Notes: generated by a model not told the origin, from the sequence alone. 64,000 bases of DNA from Phenylobacterium sp. SCN 70-31 (GCF_001724605.1 NZ_MEEX01000007.1:50559-114558); one strand, 5' to 3'; shown: positions 50,984 to 61,157, numbered from the stretch's first letter. Numbers and translations: made by a program.

Positions 50984-52384
50984 ATGCGAGACGCCGCCGA
51001 GACTGCCGAACTCGTCCGTCGGGGAGACCTCAGCGCCGTTGCGCGCGTGCAGGAAGCGCTGGACGCGATCGCCCGATCCAATGCGGCGTTGAACGCCTTC
51101 ATCCGCGTGGATGCCGAGGGCGCTCTGCGTGAGGCGGAGATGATCGATCGACGTGTGGCGCGCGGCGAGGATCCCGGCCTTCTCGCGGGAGTGCCGGTGG
51201 GCGTGAAGGATATGGAAGCGTGCAAGGGGTTCCCCATCACGCAGGGTAGCTGGTTCCTGCGGGATGCTGCGCCGGAGGTGGCGGACTCGCGGCACGTGGC
51301 TCGTCTTCGAGCGGCCGGCGCCGTGATGATCGGTATGACCGCTTCCGCCGAATTCGGGATGGATTCGGCCACCAACACCCGTCTCTGGGGCGTCACCCGC
51401 AATCCGTGGAACCTGGCGGTGACCCCGGGCGGAAGCAGCGGCGGCTCTTCGGCGGCCGTAGCGGCGGGGCTGACCCCGCTGGCGACGGGCACGGATGCCG
51501 GCGGTTCGATCCGCGAGCCGGCGGCCTTCGTCGGCATCGTGGGTCTCAAGCCCAGCCACGGCCGCATTCCGAAAGGAAACGGCTTTTCGAACTGGTCGGT
51601 GCACGGCGCGCTCGCGCGGACGGTTCGTGACGCCGCGCGTCACCTGGATGTGGCGGGCGGCCCCGACGACGGCGACCGGCAGTCGCTGCCGGCCGTCGGC
51701 TACAGGTATGAGGACGTGATCGAGACCCTGGATGTGCGCGGTCTGAAGGCAGTGTGGTCGCCGGACTACGGCTATGCGCCGGTCGAGGCCGAGGTGGAGG
51801 CGATCGCCCGCGCGGCCTTCGAGCGACTTGTGGCCGCCGCCGAGCTGGTGGAGGTCACCACCGATTTCCGGCCGGTGAACATCTACCCGCACTGGGGGGC
51901 GATCTTCGGGGCGACGTTGGAGCAGGACTTCACCCGCGACGGCATTCTGCCGGACGGCTACGACATGCTCTCCGACTGCGTGAGGCGGGTGATCGATCGG
52001 ATCCGCGCGCGGCGCCAACCCGTCGATGTCGGCGCGTCGTGGAAGGAGGTGCATCGGCTCGAGCAGCAGGTGGCGGCGTTCTTCAGCGAGCACGACCTTC
52101 TGATCTCGCCGTCGACCTCGTGCCGCCCCTATGCAGCGGACGGCGCGCCGCCGCGTGAGATCGAGGGGCGGGACGCCTCGCAGACCGGCGCGGAACCGTT
52201 CGGCATGCTTGCGAACGCCTGCTGGAATCCGTCGATCTCCATTCCGGCCGGTTTCACGTCCGATGGTCTTCCCGTCGGGTTGCAGATCGTGGCTCGGCGC
52301 CACCGTGACGATCTGGCGCTTCGACTGGCGCGGATCGCGGAGCTTGCCGCGCCCTGGCCATTCCCCGAGTTTCCCAAGGGCTGA
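50984..52384 (+). CDS. Amidase-signature family amidase
   Basis: 466 residues. The Ser-cisSer-Lys triad is complete: Lys75 (GVPVGVKD), Ser151 in the glycine/serine loop GGSSGGSSAA, and nucleophile Ser175 (GTDAGGSIREPA). No signal peptide, so cytoplasmic. The family hydrolyses amides including peptide amides, aryl amides and D-amino-acid amides. It lies between operator sites 4 and 5 and upstream of tetR. In this regulon it would release ammonia or cleave an amide bond in an intermediate. Confidence 0.93.
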   Translation: MRDAAETAELVRRGDLSAVARVQEALDAIARSNAALNAFIRVDAEGALREAEMIDRRVARGEDPGLLAGVPVGVKDMEACKGFPITQGSWFLRDAAPEVADSRHVARLRAAGAVMIGMTASAEFGMDSATNTRLWGVTRNPWNLAVTPGGSSGGSSAAVAAGLTPLATGTDAGGSIREPAAFVGIVGLKPSHGRIPKGNGFSNWSVHGALARTVRDAARHLDVAGGPDDGDRQSLPAVGYRYEDVIETLDVRGLKAVWSPDYGYAPVEAEVEAIARAAFERLVAAAELVEVTTDFRPVNIYPHWGAIFGATLEQDFTRDGILPDGYDMLSDCVRRVIDRIRARRQPVDVGASWKEVHRLEQQVAAFFSEHDLLISPSTSCRPYAADGAPPREIEGRDASQTGAEPFGMLANACWNPSISIPAGFTSDGLPVGLQIVARRHRDDLALRLARIAELAAPWPFPEFPKG

Positions 52385-52420
52385 AAGACGCGCCACGGTG
52401 CTTGTCCGGCGCGTCGAATT

Positions 52421-52439
52421 ATCTGATAGATGCTTACAT
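52421..52439. promoter_or_regulatory. Regulon operator site 5 (tetR promoter)
   Basis: ATCTGATAGATGCTTACAT; on the other strand ATGTAAGC-ATC-TATCAGAT. It lies 28 bases before the chosen tetR start, fitting autoregulation. The weakest palindrome of the set. Confidence 0.5.
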
Positions 52440-52467
52440 TCCGATCCCTGGACCCGCGTCTCTCAGT

Positions 52468-53115
52468 TTGTCGACTCCGCCCGAAACCGATGGCCGAAAC
52501 GCGGTCGCCCAAGAGGCGAAGCCGTATCACAAGGGCAATGTGCCGGCCCTGTTGATGGCGGCCGCGGAACGTGTCCTGCAAACCGAGAATGTGGAGGATG
52601 TGAGCGCGCGGCGACTCTGCCGCGAAGTGGGCGTCACGTCGGCCAACTTCTACAACCACTATCCGAGCCTCGACTATCTGCTGCTGGAGATCGCGGCCAA
52701 GTACTTCGAGGGGCGTACCCGCGAGCGCCGACGCCTGCTGAAGCGACGCTTGCCGCGCGAGGAGGCCATGATCGTGGCTGCGCAGAGCATGGTCGAATTC
52801 GGCATCCGGCATCCGCAGATCCTCCGGCTCACCTTCGGTCAGATCCGCGACCCGAGCATCAATCCGAACTTCGTGAGGGCGTCGGACGAGGGGTTCCGTA
52901 TCCTGGTGCAGATCGTCCAGGGGGAAGACGTCTACACACCTGACGATCTCGAGCTTGCTCACAGGCGTTGCCAGCCCACCTACGGCTTCATGGCCTTCAT
53001 GTACGGCGTCGCCTACCTCCTGACGCGCGAGGTGATCGCCAATCCGGAAGGGACCCGGGCGGCGCGCCGACGCTTCGTGGAAGATCTGACGCGGAGCGTC
53101 ATCCGCGGCGTTTAG
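52468..53115 (+). CDS. TetR-family transcriptional regulator
   Basis: 215 residues from TTG 52468; an open frame back to TTG 52402 would put operator site 5 inside the coding region. The HTH is clear near residues 35-65 (EDVSARRLCREVGVTSANFYNHYPSLDYLLLEIAAKYF), followed by a helical ligand domain (MVEFGIRHPQILRLTFGQIRDPSINPNF) typical of TetR_C WHG-type regulators. It is the only regulator in the 44-64 kb region and sits centrally among ten copies of one inverted repeat. It is therefore the likely repressor of all these operons, with a peptide or amino-acid derivative as inducer (inference). Confidence 0.88.
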   Translation: MSTPPETDGRNAVAQEAKPYHKGNVPALLMAAAERVLQTENVEDVSARRLCREVGVTSANFYNHYPSLDYLLLEIAAKYFEGRTRERRRLLKRRLPREEAMIVAAQSMVEFGIRHPQILRLTFGQIRDPSINPNFVRASDEGFRILVQIVQGEDVYTPDDLELAHRRCQPTYGFMAFMYGVAYLLTREVIANPEGTRAARRRFVEDLTRSVIRGV

Positions 53116-53199
53116 GCTGCGCCTCCAATTCGCAATGTCGTTGGCCGACGTCGCACCGCCCCACCGCGGGCGAGAACGCTTGCCTGGCGTCCGGGTAAA

Positions 53200-53218
53200 A
53201 TGTATACACCGATCATAT
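53200..53218. promoter_or_regulatory. Regulon operator site 6
   Basis: ATGTATACACCGATCATAT, 39 bases before the TTG start of the class III aminotransferase and 82 bases after the tetR stop. Confidence 0.6.
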
Positions 53219-53257
53219 TGAAATATGTGCATCGCCTATATTGGGCGGGAGGTTGCC

Positions 53258-54592
53258 TTGTTTCCCGACGAAAGTTCCGCCTCCTGGGCGTTGCATCAGC
53301 GCGCGCTCCGGACCTTGCCGGGCGGCAACTCACGCCACACGGTTCATGTCGAGCCTTACCCCCTCTACGCCGTGCGCGGCGAAGGGGCGCGGATCATCGA
53401 TGCGGACGGGGTCTCGCGGCTGGACTGCATCAACAACTATTCGTCGTTGATCCACGGGCACAACCATCCCGAGATCGTCGCCGCGATCTCGCGGCAGGCC
53501 GAGCAGTTGATCGCGGTGTCCATGCCGACGGAGGCTGAGGTCGAGCTGGCGGAGATCGTCTGCGATCGCCTTCCGGGGGTCGAACAGATCCGGTTCGCCA
53601 ACTCCGGCACCGAGGGTGTGATGATGGCGATCCGCGCCGCCCGCGCCTACACGGGTCGGCCGCTCATCGCCAAGATCGAGGGGTCGTACCACGGGAGCAG
53701 CGAGACGGCGGCGGTCAGCTCGACCCCCGGTGCGCCGGACTGGGGGCCCGACGACGCGCCGTGCGCTGTCGCCGAGTCCGGCATCGGCCCGGGCGCCGCC
53801 GCCGACGTCCTGGTGCTGCATATGAACGATGTCGAGGGCGGGCGGCGCAGGCTTCGCGCGAACGCCGGCCGGTTGGCCGGGGTGATCATCGACCCGCTCG
53901 TCAAGTATCTCCGCTACCAGGCGGCCTCGGCGGAATTCCTGGAGATGCTGCGGGAGGAGACGCGCGCGGCTGGCGCGCTTCTGATCTTCGACGAGGTCTA
54001 CAGCCTCCGGCTGGGCTTCAACGGCGCGCAGGGTGCGGTGGGGGTCGTTCCGGACCTGACCGCCCTCGGCAAGATCATCGGCGGCGGCCTGCCGGTAGGC
54101 GCTCTCGGCGGCTCGGCGGAGATCATGACGACGCTGTTCGATCCCCGTGGCGGGCCCGCTCGGCTGGCTCACGGAGGCACCTACAACGCCAATCCTCTTA
54201 CGATGGCGGCGGGGGCCGTGGCGATGCGCCTGTTCGACCGTGCCGCCTTCGACAGGCTGAGCGCCCTCGGGGATCGGCTCCGCGCCGGGTTGCGCGAGAT
54301 CGTCAGCATCACAGGCGTCGAAGCCTATGTGCGGGGGCAGGCGTCTATCGTCGGGCTGTTCCAGGGGGCCGAGACCGGCCAGACCTACCGGGATGTCATG
54401 CGCGCTCGGCAGGCCAACGCCAACCTGGCGCCCCGGGTCGAACTCTTCTTCCGGCACATGCTGAACCATGGCGTCCTGATGGGGGCGCCGGGCTTCTTCG
54501 TGTTGTCGACGGCGTTGACGGAAGCCGACATCGACTTCGTGCTCGACCAGGCCCTTGCCGGGTTCCGGGCCATCCGTGGAGAAGCCGCATGA
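53258..54592 (+). CDS. Class III PLP aminotransferase, GSA-aminomutase / beta-amino-acid transaminase-like
   Basis: 444 residues from TTG 53258, preceded by GGGAGG at 53247-53252; ATG 53225 is too close to operator site 6. Features: LPGGNSRHT, IRFANSGTEGVMMAIRAARAYTGR, PLP aspartate in LLIFDEVYSLRLGFNG, PLP lysine in TALGKIIGGGLPVGA, and HGGTYNANPLTMAAG. The overall pattern is that of glutamate-1-semialdehyde aminomutase relatives, which include beta-phenylalanine transaminases. The gene is fused in one transcript with the P1 peptidase (ATGA), and a haem-biosynthetic role is unlikely there. A beta-amino-acid transaminase acting on peptidase products is the best guess. Confidence 0.87.
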   Translation: MFPDESSASWALHQRALRTLPGGNSRHTVHVEPYPLYAVRGEGARIIDADGVSRLDCINNYSSLIHGHNHPEIVAAISRQAEQLIAVSMPTEAEVELAEIVCDRLPGVEQIRFANSGTEGVMMAIRAARAYTGRPLIAKIEGSYHGSSETAAVSSTPGAPDWGPDDAPCAVAESGIGPGAAADVLVLHMNDVEGGRRRLRANAGRLAGVIIDPLVKYLRYQAASAEFLEMLREETRAAGALLIFDEVYSLRLGFNGAQGAVGVVPDLTALGKIIGGGLPVGALGGSAEIMTTLFDPRGGPARLAHGGTYNANPLTMAAGAVAMRLFDRAAFDRLSALGDRLRAGLREIVSITGVEAYVRGQASIVGLFQGAETGQTYRDVMRARQANANLAPRVELFFRHMLNHGVLMGAPGFFVLSTALTEADIDFVLDQALAGFRAIRGEAA

Positions 54593-55719
54593 CCCCCGAA
54601 CATCTCAGAACGCCGAGCGGAAGGCTGCGCGCGCGGGGCGCCGGCGTGCCTTTCGTAGGAACCCCCGGGCCGTGGAACGCCATCACCGACGTACCTGGCG
54701 TCGAGGTGGGCTATTGCACGCTCATCCGCGGTCATGGGCCGCTGGTGGTCGGGCAGGGGCCGGTGCGCACCGGCGTCTCGGCCATCTTCCCCCGCGGCCG
54801 CGCCCGGCCCGAGGCTGGGGCCTACGCCGGCTATTTCAGTATGAGTGGCAACGGCGAGATGAGCGGCGCGGCGTTCGTCGACGAGCGAGGCCGGTTCGAC
54901 GGCCCGATCACGATCACCAACACCCACTCCTGCGGCCTCGCCCGCGACGTCACCGCCAGATGGCTCTTCGCCAATCACGTCCCGGGGGAGAAGACGGACC
55001 AACCGTTCTACCTCCCTGTCTCGGCGGAGACGCACGACGGACCGCTCAACGACATCAACGGACATCATGTCCACCCCGAGCATGTGATCGCCGCGCTCGA
55101 GAGCGCCGCCAGCGGGCCGATCGAGGAGGGCAACGTCGGCGGCGGAGCCGGCATGCGCAGCTTCGAATTCAAGGCCGGCTCGGGCACGGCGTCCCGGGTC
55201 GTCGAATACGACGGGGTCGCCTACCGGGTCGGCGCGTTCGTGCAGTCGAATTTCGGCAAGCGACACCTGCTGCGGATCGCGGGCGTGCCCGTCGGGCTCG
55301 AACTGCCGATCGTCGACACCTCGCCGCCGGAATTCGGCTCCATCATCGGCATCGTGGCCACCGACGCGCCGATGGCTCCGCACCAGCTTCGCCGCATGGC
55401 CCGTCGCGCCGCCTACGGGATTTCCGCTACGGGAGGGATCGCCTCCAACGAATCCGGTGACCTCTTTCTCGCCTTTTCCACGGGCAACGACGCGGCGATG
55501 GCGCAGCACGACGGGCTCGTCACCGCAGCCTTCCTGGGCGAGGCGGGCATGAGCCGGTTCTACGAGGCGACGATCCAGGCCGTCGAGGAGGCGATCCTCA
55601 ACAGCATGTTCGCCGCCGAGACGATGACCGGCATCAACGACTTCACTGTCCACGCCATCCCGGTCGACAAGGTGCGCGCGCTCCTGCAGCGCTACAATCG
55701 TCTCGCGGAGCCCGGCTGA
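54589..55719 (+). CDS. P1-family (S58) aminopeptidase, DmpA/BapA-like
   Basis: 376 residues, the size of the DmpA precursor. ATG 54589 overlaps the aminotransferase stop. Signature stretches: NAITDVPGVEVGYCTL, TNTHSCGLARD, GNVGGGAGMRSFEFKAGSGTASR, VGAFVQSNFG (Asn221), and the autoprocessing site SNESGDLFLAFSTGN with Ser289 as predicted N-terminal nucleophile of the beta chain. The residue before Ser is Glu288, where DmpA has Gly. DmpA removes D- and L-residues and BapA cleaves beta-peptides. No signal peptide is visible. Coupled with a class III transaminase, it suggests hydrolysis of a beta- or D-peptide followed by deamination. Confidence 0.92.
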   Translation: MTPEHLRTPSGRLRARGAGVPFVGTPGPWNAITDVPGVEVGYCTLIRGHGPLVVGQGPVRTGVSAIFPRGRARPEAGAYAGYFSMSGNGEMSGAAFVDERGRFDGPITITNTHSCGLARDVTARWLFANHVPGEKTDQPFYLPVSAETHDGPLNDINGHHVHPEHVIAALESAASGPIEEGNVGGGAGMRSFEFKAGSGTASRVVEYDGVAYRVGAFVQSNFGKRHLLRIAGVPVGLELPIVDTSPPEFGSIIGIVATDAPMAPHQLRRMARRAAYGISATGGIASNESGDLFLAFSTGNDAAMAQHDGLVTAAFLGEAGMSRFYEATIQAVEEAILNSMFAAETMTGINDFTVHAIPVDKVRALLQRYNRLAEPG

Positions 55720-55737
55720 CGCCGACGGGCCGGGCTC
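55708..55737. terminator. Hairpin at convergent gene ends
   Basis: GAGCCCGGC (55708-55716) pairs with GCCGGGCTC (55729-55737) around a 12-base loop spanning the peptidase stop. It separates the P1 peptidase from the convergent serine hydrolase 36 bases away. Confidence 0.5.
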
Positions 55738-55755
55738 GCGAGCGATGCCGACGTC

Positions 55756-57156
55756 TCAGGTCGCGGCGTCCTCGCGGACGGCGCGCAGGATCTCCACGTC
55801 GCCTTCGCCAAGGACCACGATGTCGCGCGCCCGGCCGTCCGGACCCATCGTGATGGCGGTTTCCGCTGGCGTCTGCTGGCCGAAGAACCTGCCGTTCTCC
55901 AGGTCGAGGAACATCTCGCGCGGGGGGAAGATCAGCCCTTCGATCCGGCTGTAGAGCTTGCCCTCCTCGGTCCAGATGTCGAGGTGGGGCGCCGACACGC
56001 CGGAGACCACACGATAGCGGCCGACGTAGAGGGCCTGTGTCTCGGGAGGCAGCTCGCGGATCCTGCGCGGAGGCGCGACGTCGGGCCAGCCGTAGGCGGC
56101 GGCCACCGCGTTGAGGAGCTCTGCGTGGAGAATGATCCCCAGGAGGGCGTTGGTGAGCACGACGACTCCATCACCACTCTCGAGGAAGCAGGTGGCGTTG
56201 CACTGGTAGCCGTCGTTCGATCCGCCGTGCCCGAAGCGCATCGCCGCGCCGCCCACCAGTTCCCAGCCCAGGCCGAACTGGCTGGAGCCCTGCCGGGTCA
56301 TCATGGCGCGGGTGGCCTCGCGTCCGAGCAGGACGTTGTCCTCGCCGAGCCAGGCCCGGCGGCATTCGACCATGAAGCGGGCATAGTCTGGGGCCGACGT
56401 ATAGACGCCGCCGGCGGCCAACTGCGGCGTATAGGTGAAACGGCGGGGGAGGGGGCGGCCCAGGGCGTCGTGACCGACGGCGGTGATGGCGTGAAACGCC
56501 TCGGGAAGCGGTTGGCCGAAGGTTGTCCGGCGCATGCCGAGCGGGTCGAAGATCCGCCGCCGCGCGAGGTCTGCGAAGCGCTCGCCGGTCAGTTCCTCCA
56601 GCATGAGCTCAACGGCGGTCGTGCCGCCGCCGGAGTATCGGACGCTGCCGCCGGGCGTCTTGTCGACCACCACCGGCGGGTTCGCAGCTGGCGGCCTCCC
56701 CGTAAGGGTCTCCAGGGGCGTCGGCCCGCGGGAGCCGGGGAAATCGCCGAAGCCGTGGACCGTCAGCCCCGCCGTATGAGACAGCAGGTGGCGCAGGGTC
56801 ACGGGCACGGCGTCGGTGTAGGCGTTCTCGGGCACGCGCCATGCCTGCAGCACTTCGTTGACCGGCTGGTCGAGGCCGACGCGGCCCTCTTCCACGAGCT
56901 GCATCGCCAGCACCGCCGCTATGGGCTTGCTGATGGAGGCGCCTGCGAAGACGGTGTCGGCCTCCATCCGCCGGCCAGCCTCGGCTTCCCCGAAGCCGCC
57001 AGCGTCGGCCACCTCGCCGCCACGGATCACGCAGATCGCCGCGCCCGGACAGTTGTAACGCGCGAGGCGCTCCTCGATGGGGCGTGGGGTGTCCCGGCCG
57101 GCGATGGGATTGACGGGCAGGACATTGGCGGCGACGTGGGAGAGTTCGGATGCCAT
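55756..57156 (-). CDS. Serine hydrolase, class C beta-lactamase / D-aminopeptidase-like
   Basis: 466 residues. Nucleophile motif SISK (VFAGASISKPIAAVLAMQ, Ser near residue 74), tyrosine motif YSGGG near 173, and the third motif HGGS near 313 (FGHGGSNDGYQCN). A C-terminal lipocalin-like domain (residues ~375-466: LYVGRYRVVSG to AVREDAAT) is appended, as in D-aminopeptidase DAP and EstB-like enzymes. No signal peptide is seen. It is the last gene of an operon with a class I aminotransferase and a DUF1330-like protein under operator site 7. D-amino-acid release from peptides fits the setting; esterase activity cannot be ruled out. Confidence 0.87.
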   Translation of the reverse strand: MASELSHVAANVLPVNPIAGRDTPRPIEERLARYNCPGAAICVIRGGEVADAGGFGEAEAGRRMEADTVFAGASISKPIAAVLAMQLVEEGRVGLDQPVNEVLQAWRVPENAYTDAVPVTLRHLLSHTAGLTVHGFGDFPGSRGPTPLETLTGRPPAANPPVVVDKTPGGSVRYSGGGTTAVELMLEELTGERFADLARRRIFDPLGMRRTTFGQPLPEAFHAITAVGHDALGRPLPRRFTYTPQLAAGGVYTSAPDYARFMVECRRAWLGEDNVLLGREATRAMMTRQGSSQFGLGWELVGGAAMRFGHGGSNDGYQCNATCFLESGDGVVVLTNALLGIILHAELLNAVAAAYGWPDVAPPRRIRELPPETQALYVGRYRVVSGVSAPHLDIWTEEGKLYSRIEGLIFPPREMFLDLENGRFFGQQTPAETAITMGPDGRARDIVVLGEGDVEILRAVREDAAT

Positions 57157-57196
57157 GGGGCCTCGGTGTGGCGGCAGGGCCGCGCTGGTGGAAAAG

Positions 57197-57487
57197 CTAT
57201 TCGACGCCCTGGGCGGCGTAGAGGTCGATGACGGCGGCGCTGTCCCTCAGACGGCGCGCGGCCGGGTGGTCGTGCGGACGCCGACAGACGAGGGTGTGAT
57301 CGAGGGAGTAGACTCCGATCGCGGTGTTACGGGGTCGCCCCGGACCTTCGAGTTCCGCCGGGCGCTCGCCGCGAGCCAGCACGCGTCCCCCGGCCGCGTC
57401 GATGGCGTCGGTCGCCGCCCAGGCACGGGCGGCGCAGGCCTCCGGATCGGTGACCGTCACGCGCGCGGTGATATGGCGTTCTGGCAT
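57197..57487 (-). CDS. DUF1330-like small ferredoxin-fold protein
   Basis: 96 residues. The DUF1330 outline is recognisable: ARVTVTDPEACAARAWAATDAIDAAGGRVLARG, LEG, then LRDSAAVIDLYAAQGVE. The central strand that normally reads IEFPS is degenerate (GVYSLDHTLVCRRPHDHP). The family forms dimeric alpha/beta barrels with no assigned reaction. Located 18 bases after the class I aminotransferase and 40 bases before the serine hydrolase, so part of the same transcript. Confidence 0.7.
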   Translation of the reverse strand: MPERHITARVTVTDPEACAARAWAATDAIDAAGGRVLARGERPAELEGPGRPRNTAIGVYSLDHTLVCRRPHDHPAARRLRDSAAVIDLYAAQGVE

Positions 57488-57505
57488 CTGCTTGCTCCCG
57501 TGGCG

Positions 57506-58687
57506 CTAGCCGTGCGTTTCCAGCCAGCGCGCCAGCCGCCCGAGGCCGCTGCTCAGGCGCTCGGGCGCCGCCGCCAGGCACCATCGCAACCAACCCTCGC
57601 CTTCCGGACCGAAGGCGGCGCCGGGCGCGAGCCCCAGCCCCGCCTCCGCCGCGAGCCGCCTCGCGAGTTCTACGGAGTCGGGGTGCCCGGCCAGGCGGAA
57701 GAAGGCGTACATGGCGCCCTGCGGCGTCGGCGCCTCGACGCCGGGCAGGCGACGCAGTTCCGGCAGCAGCTCGTTCCGGCGCGCGGTGAGCGCGTGGCGC
57801 AACTCCTGAACGTCGGGCTCGCCCCGTTCGAGCGCGGCGATCCCGGCCGCCTGGACGAACCCCGGCGCACACGAGGTGCTGAGCTCGACGAGCTTCCCGA
57901 GATCCACCTCCAACTGCGGTGGCGCGACCAGCCACCCGAGCCGCCAGCCGGTCATGGACCAGGTCTTCGAGAAGCTGTTCGCGCCGAGCAGGCGGTCCTC
58001 CGGCTCCGCGAGCGCGAGGAACGAGGGGGCTGTGTCCAGGGCGGGATCGAACACAAGTCTCTCGTAGACATCGTCGACCAAGAGCCAGATCCCGTGGCGT
58101 CGGCAATGCTCGAGGATCGGCGCGCGGTCCTCCTCCGGCAGCATCCATCCGGTGGGGTTGTTGGGCGAGTTGATGACCAGAAGCCGGGTCTCGGGAGTCG
58201 CCGTCTCGAGCAGTCGGTCCAGATCGAGGCGCCAGCGCCCATCGGCCGGCGTGAGGGGCGCGCGCACCACCTGCGCGCCGAGCAAGGCCGGGATTCCCGT
58301 CAGGTTCGGCCAGACGGGGGTGACCACCACCGCGCGGTCGCCGGGATCGAGGACGGCCTGCATGGCGAGCGCCAGCGCCGATACGCCCGAGCTGCAAACC
58401 GTGACCCGGTCCGGTTCGAAGTGGCGAACGTGCCGCGCCTGCAGATAGGTCGCAATGGCGCGCCGCAGCGCGGCTCGACCATTGTTGTGCTCGTAGAACG
58501 TGTCGCCGGCTTCCAGGGCCGCGATCGCCGCAGCGCGAATGAAGGCCGGTGTCGGCAGATGTCCCTCGCCGAACCAGAAGCGTTCGACGTCGCCGCGGCC
58601 GAAGCCTGCGTTGGCCAGCTCTCGGACCTGGGAGGCCGGCAGGTCGGACACGGCGGTCCGCGCGCAGGGAGTCGGGAGGGGCGTCAC
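57506..58687 (-). CDS. Class I/II PLP aminotransferase (aspartate aminotransferase fold)
   Basis: 393 residues. Features: FGEGHLPTPAFI, PLP-phosphate contacts SSGVSALALAMQAVLDPGD, the substrate/PLP block INSPNNPTGWMLPEED, Asp in LLVDDVYERLVFD, catalytic Lys in SFSKTWSMTGWRLGW, and the carboxylate-binding Arg in LRWCLA. It transfers amino groups between an alpha-amino acid and a keto acid in the cytoplasm. First gene of the minus-strand operon; operator site 7 begins 25 bases upstream and it is divergent from the omega-aminotransferase. Confidence 0.92.
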   Translation of the reverse strand: MTPLPTPCARTAVSDLPASQVRELANAGFGRGDVERFWFGEGHLPTPAFIRAAAIAALEAGDTFYEHNNGRAALRRAIATYLQARHVRHFEPDRVTVCSSGVSALALAMQAVLDPGDRAVVVTPVWPNLTGIPALLGAQVVRAPLTPADGRWRLDLDRLLETATPETRLLVINSPNNPTGWMLPEEDRAPILEHCRRHGIWLLVDDVYERLVFDPALDTAPSFLALAEPEDRLLGANSFSKTWSMTGWRLGWLVAPPQLEVDLGKLVELSTSCAPGFVQAAGIAALERGEPDVQELRHALTARRNELLPELRRLPGVEAPTPQGAMYAFFRLAGHPDSVELARRLAAEAGLGLAPGAAFGPEGEGWLRWCLAAAPERLSSGLGRLARWLETHG

Positions 58688-58711
58688 CGGGTGTTTCGAG
58701 GGCGATCCATT

Positions 58712-58730
58712 ATATGATCAATGTGTACAT
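58712..58730. promoter_or_regulatory. Regulon operator site 7
   Basis: ATATGATCAATGTGTACAT; the left half is the consensus ATATGATC and the right half is the GTGTACAT variant. Upstream of the class I aminotransferase operon. Confidence 0.65.
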
Positions 58731-58800
58731 GAAGGGCGGCCTTTGTCGAGGGCTCGCGGTATGGATTCAGCGTCAATTGACGTGCGTCGCGACGTCCCTA

Positions 58801-58819
58801 ATATGATCAACGATCATAT
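58801..58819. promoter_or_regulatory. Regulon operator site 8 (perfect inverted repeat)
   Basis: ATATGATCAACGATCATAT: perfect 8-bp arms around AAC. It lies 15 bases before the omega-aminotransferase start and is the best copy of the set, 89 bp from site 7. Confidence 0.75.
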
Positions 58820-58833
58820 CTTCGAGGGATGCC

Positions 58834-60147
58834 ATGTCGAACACGCCCGACGCGAACGCGGCGTTCTGGATGCCGTTCACCAACACGCGCGCGTTTCGGG
58901 CGCAGCCGCGGATGCTGTCGGCCGCTCGTGACATGCACTACTTCACGCCGGAGGGGCGGGCCGTCCTGGATGGCGTCGCCGGATTGTGGTGCGTCAACGC
59001 GGGTCACTGCCGGTCTTCGATCGTCGATGCGATCCAGCGCCAGGCCGCTGAGGCCGATTTCCTGCCGTCCTTCCAAGTCGGCCACCCGCTGGCCTTCGAG
59101 TTGGCCGAGCGTCTGGCCGAGCTCATGCCCCGTCCCCTGGACCGCATCTTCTTCACCAACTCGGGCTCGGAATCGGTCGACACCGCCCTGAAGATCGCGC
59201 TGGCCTATCATCGGGCCCGCGGCGACGGCGGGCGCACCCGGCTGATCGGCCGTGAACGCGGCTATCACGGCGTCGGCTTCGGCGGCGTCTCGGTCGGCGG
59301 CATCGGCGCAAACCGCCGCCCCTATGGCCCGCTGTTGCCGGGCGTCGACCATCTTCGGTCGACCCACGACCCTGAACATCCGTTCGTCCGGGGCCAGCCC
59401 CGCTTCGGCCAGGATCGCGCCGAGGATCTCGAGCGGCTCATCGCCCTCCACGGAGCCGACACCGTCGCGGCGGTGATCGTCGAACCGTTGGCCGGTTCGA
59501 CGGGCGTCCTCGTGCCGCCGCTGGGCTATCTTGAGCGGCTGCGGGAGATCTGCACGCGGCATGGCGTGCTGCTGATCTTCGACGAGGTGATCACGGCCTT
59601 CGGGCGGCTGGGCGCGCCGACCGCCGCCGCCCGCTTCGGGGTGACGCCAGACCTGATCTGCATGGCCAAGGGCCTCACCAATGCGGCTGCGCCCATGGGG
59701 GCCGTCGCGGTGCGCCGCGACATCCACGACACCATCGTGGAGGCCGCCGCGCCTGGCATCGAGCTGTTCCACGGCTACACCTACAGCGCGCATCCTCTGG
59801 CCTGCGCCGCTGGCCTCGCCACCCTCGATCTCTATGCGCGGGAGGACCTGTTTGGCCGCGCCAAGGCCCTTGAGCCGATCTGGGAGGAGGCCGTCCACGG
59901 GTTGCGGCGCGCCCGCCACGTGATCGACATCCGCAACCTCGGCCTGGTGGCGGGGATCGAGCTGGCGTCGAGGGACGGCGCCCCGGGAGCCCGCGCCATG
60001 GACGTCTTCCGGCGCGCCTTCGACGCAGGCGTCCTGATCCGTATCACGGGCGACATCGTCGCCCTGTCGCCGCCGCTCATCATCTCCGAGGACCAGATCG
60101 GCGAACTGTGCGGACAGTTGGCTGCGGCGCTGGAGGTCACGGACTGA
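58834..60147 (+). CDS. Class III omega-aminotransferase, beta-alanine:pyruvate transaminase-like
   Basis: 437 residues, GAGGGA before ATG 58834. The N-terminus AAFWMPFTNTRAF and VLDGVAGLWCVNAGHCRSSI are hallmark lines of beta-alanine:pyruvate transaminases. Also present: FTNSGSESVDTALKIALAYHRARG, GYHGVGFGGVSVGG, PLP aspartate in LLIFDEVITAFGRLG, and PLP lysine in DLICMAKGLTNAAAPMG. These enzymes deaminate beta-amino acids or omega-amines using pyruvate. Together with the DmpA/BapA-type peptidase this supports catabolism of beta-amino-acid residues. It is followed after 32 bases by an asparaginase. Confidence 0.92.
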   Translation: MSNTPDANAAFWMPFTNTRAFRAQPRMLSAARDMHYFTPEGRAVLDGVAGLWCVNAGHCRSSIVDAIQRQAAEADFLPSFQVGHPLAFELAERLAELMPRPLDRIFFTNSGSESVDTALKIALAYHRARGDGGRTRLIGRERGYHGVGFGGVSVGGIGANRRPYGPLLPGVDHLRSTHDPEHPFVRGQPRFGQDRAEDLERLIALHGADTVAAVIVEPLAGSTGVLVPPLGYLERLREICTRHGVLLIFDEVITAFGRLGAPTAAARFGVTPDLICMAKGLTNAAAPMGAVAVRRDIHDTIVEAAAPGIELFHGYTYSAHPLACAAGLATLDLYAREDLFGRAKALEPIWEEAVHGLRRARHVIDIRNLGLVAGIELASRDGAPGARAMDVFRRAFDAGVLIRITGDIVALSPPLIISEDQIGELCGQLAAALEVTD

Positions 60148-60179
60148 GCTCTCGGCGATCCCAGAGGAAACGGACTGGC

Positions 60180-61157
<978 letters not shown>

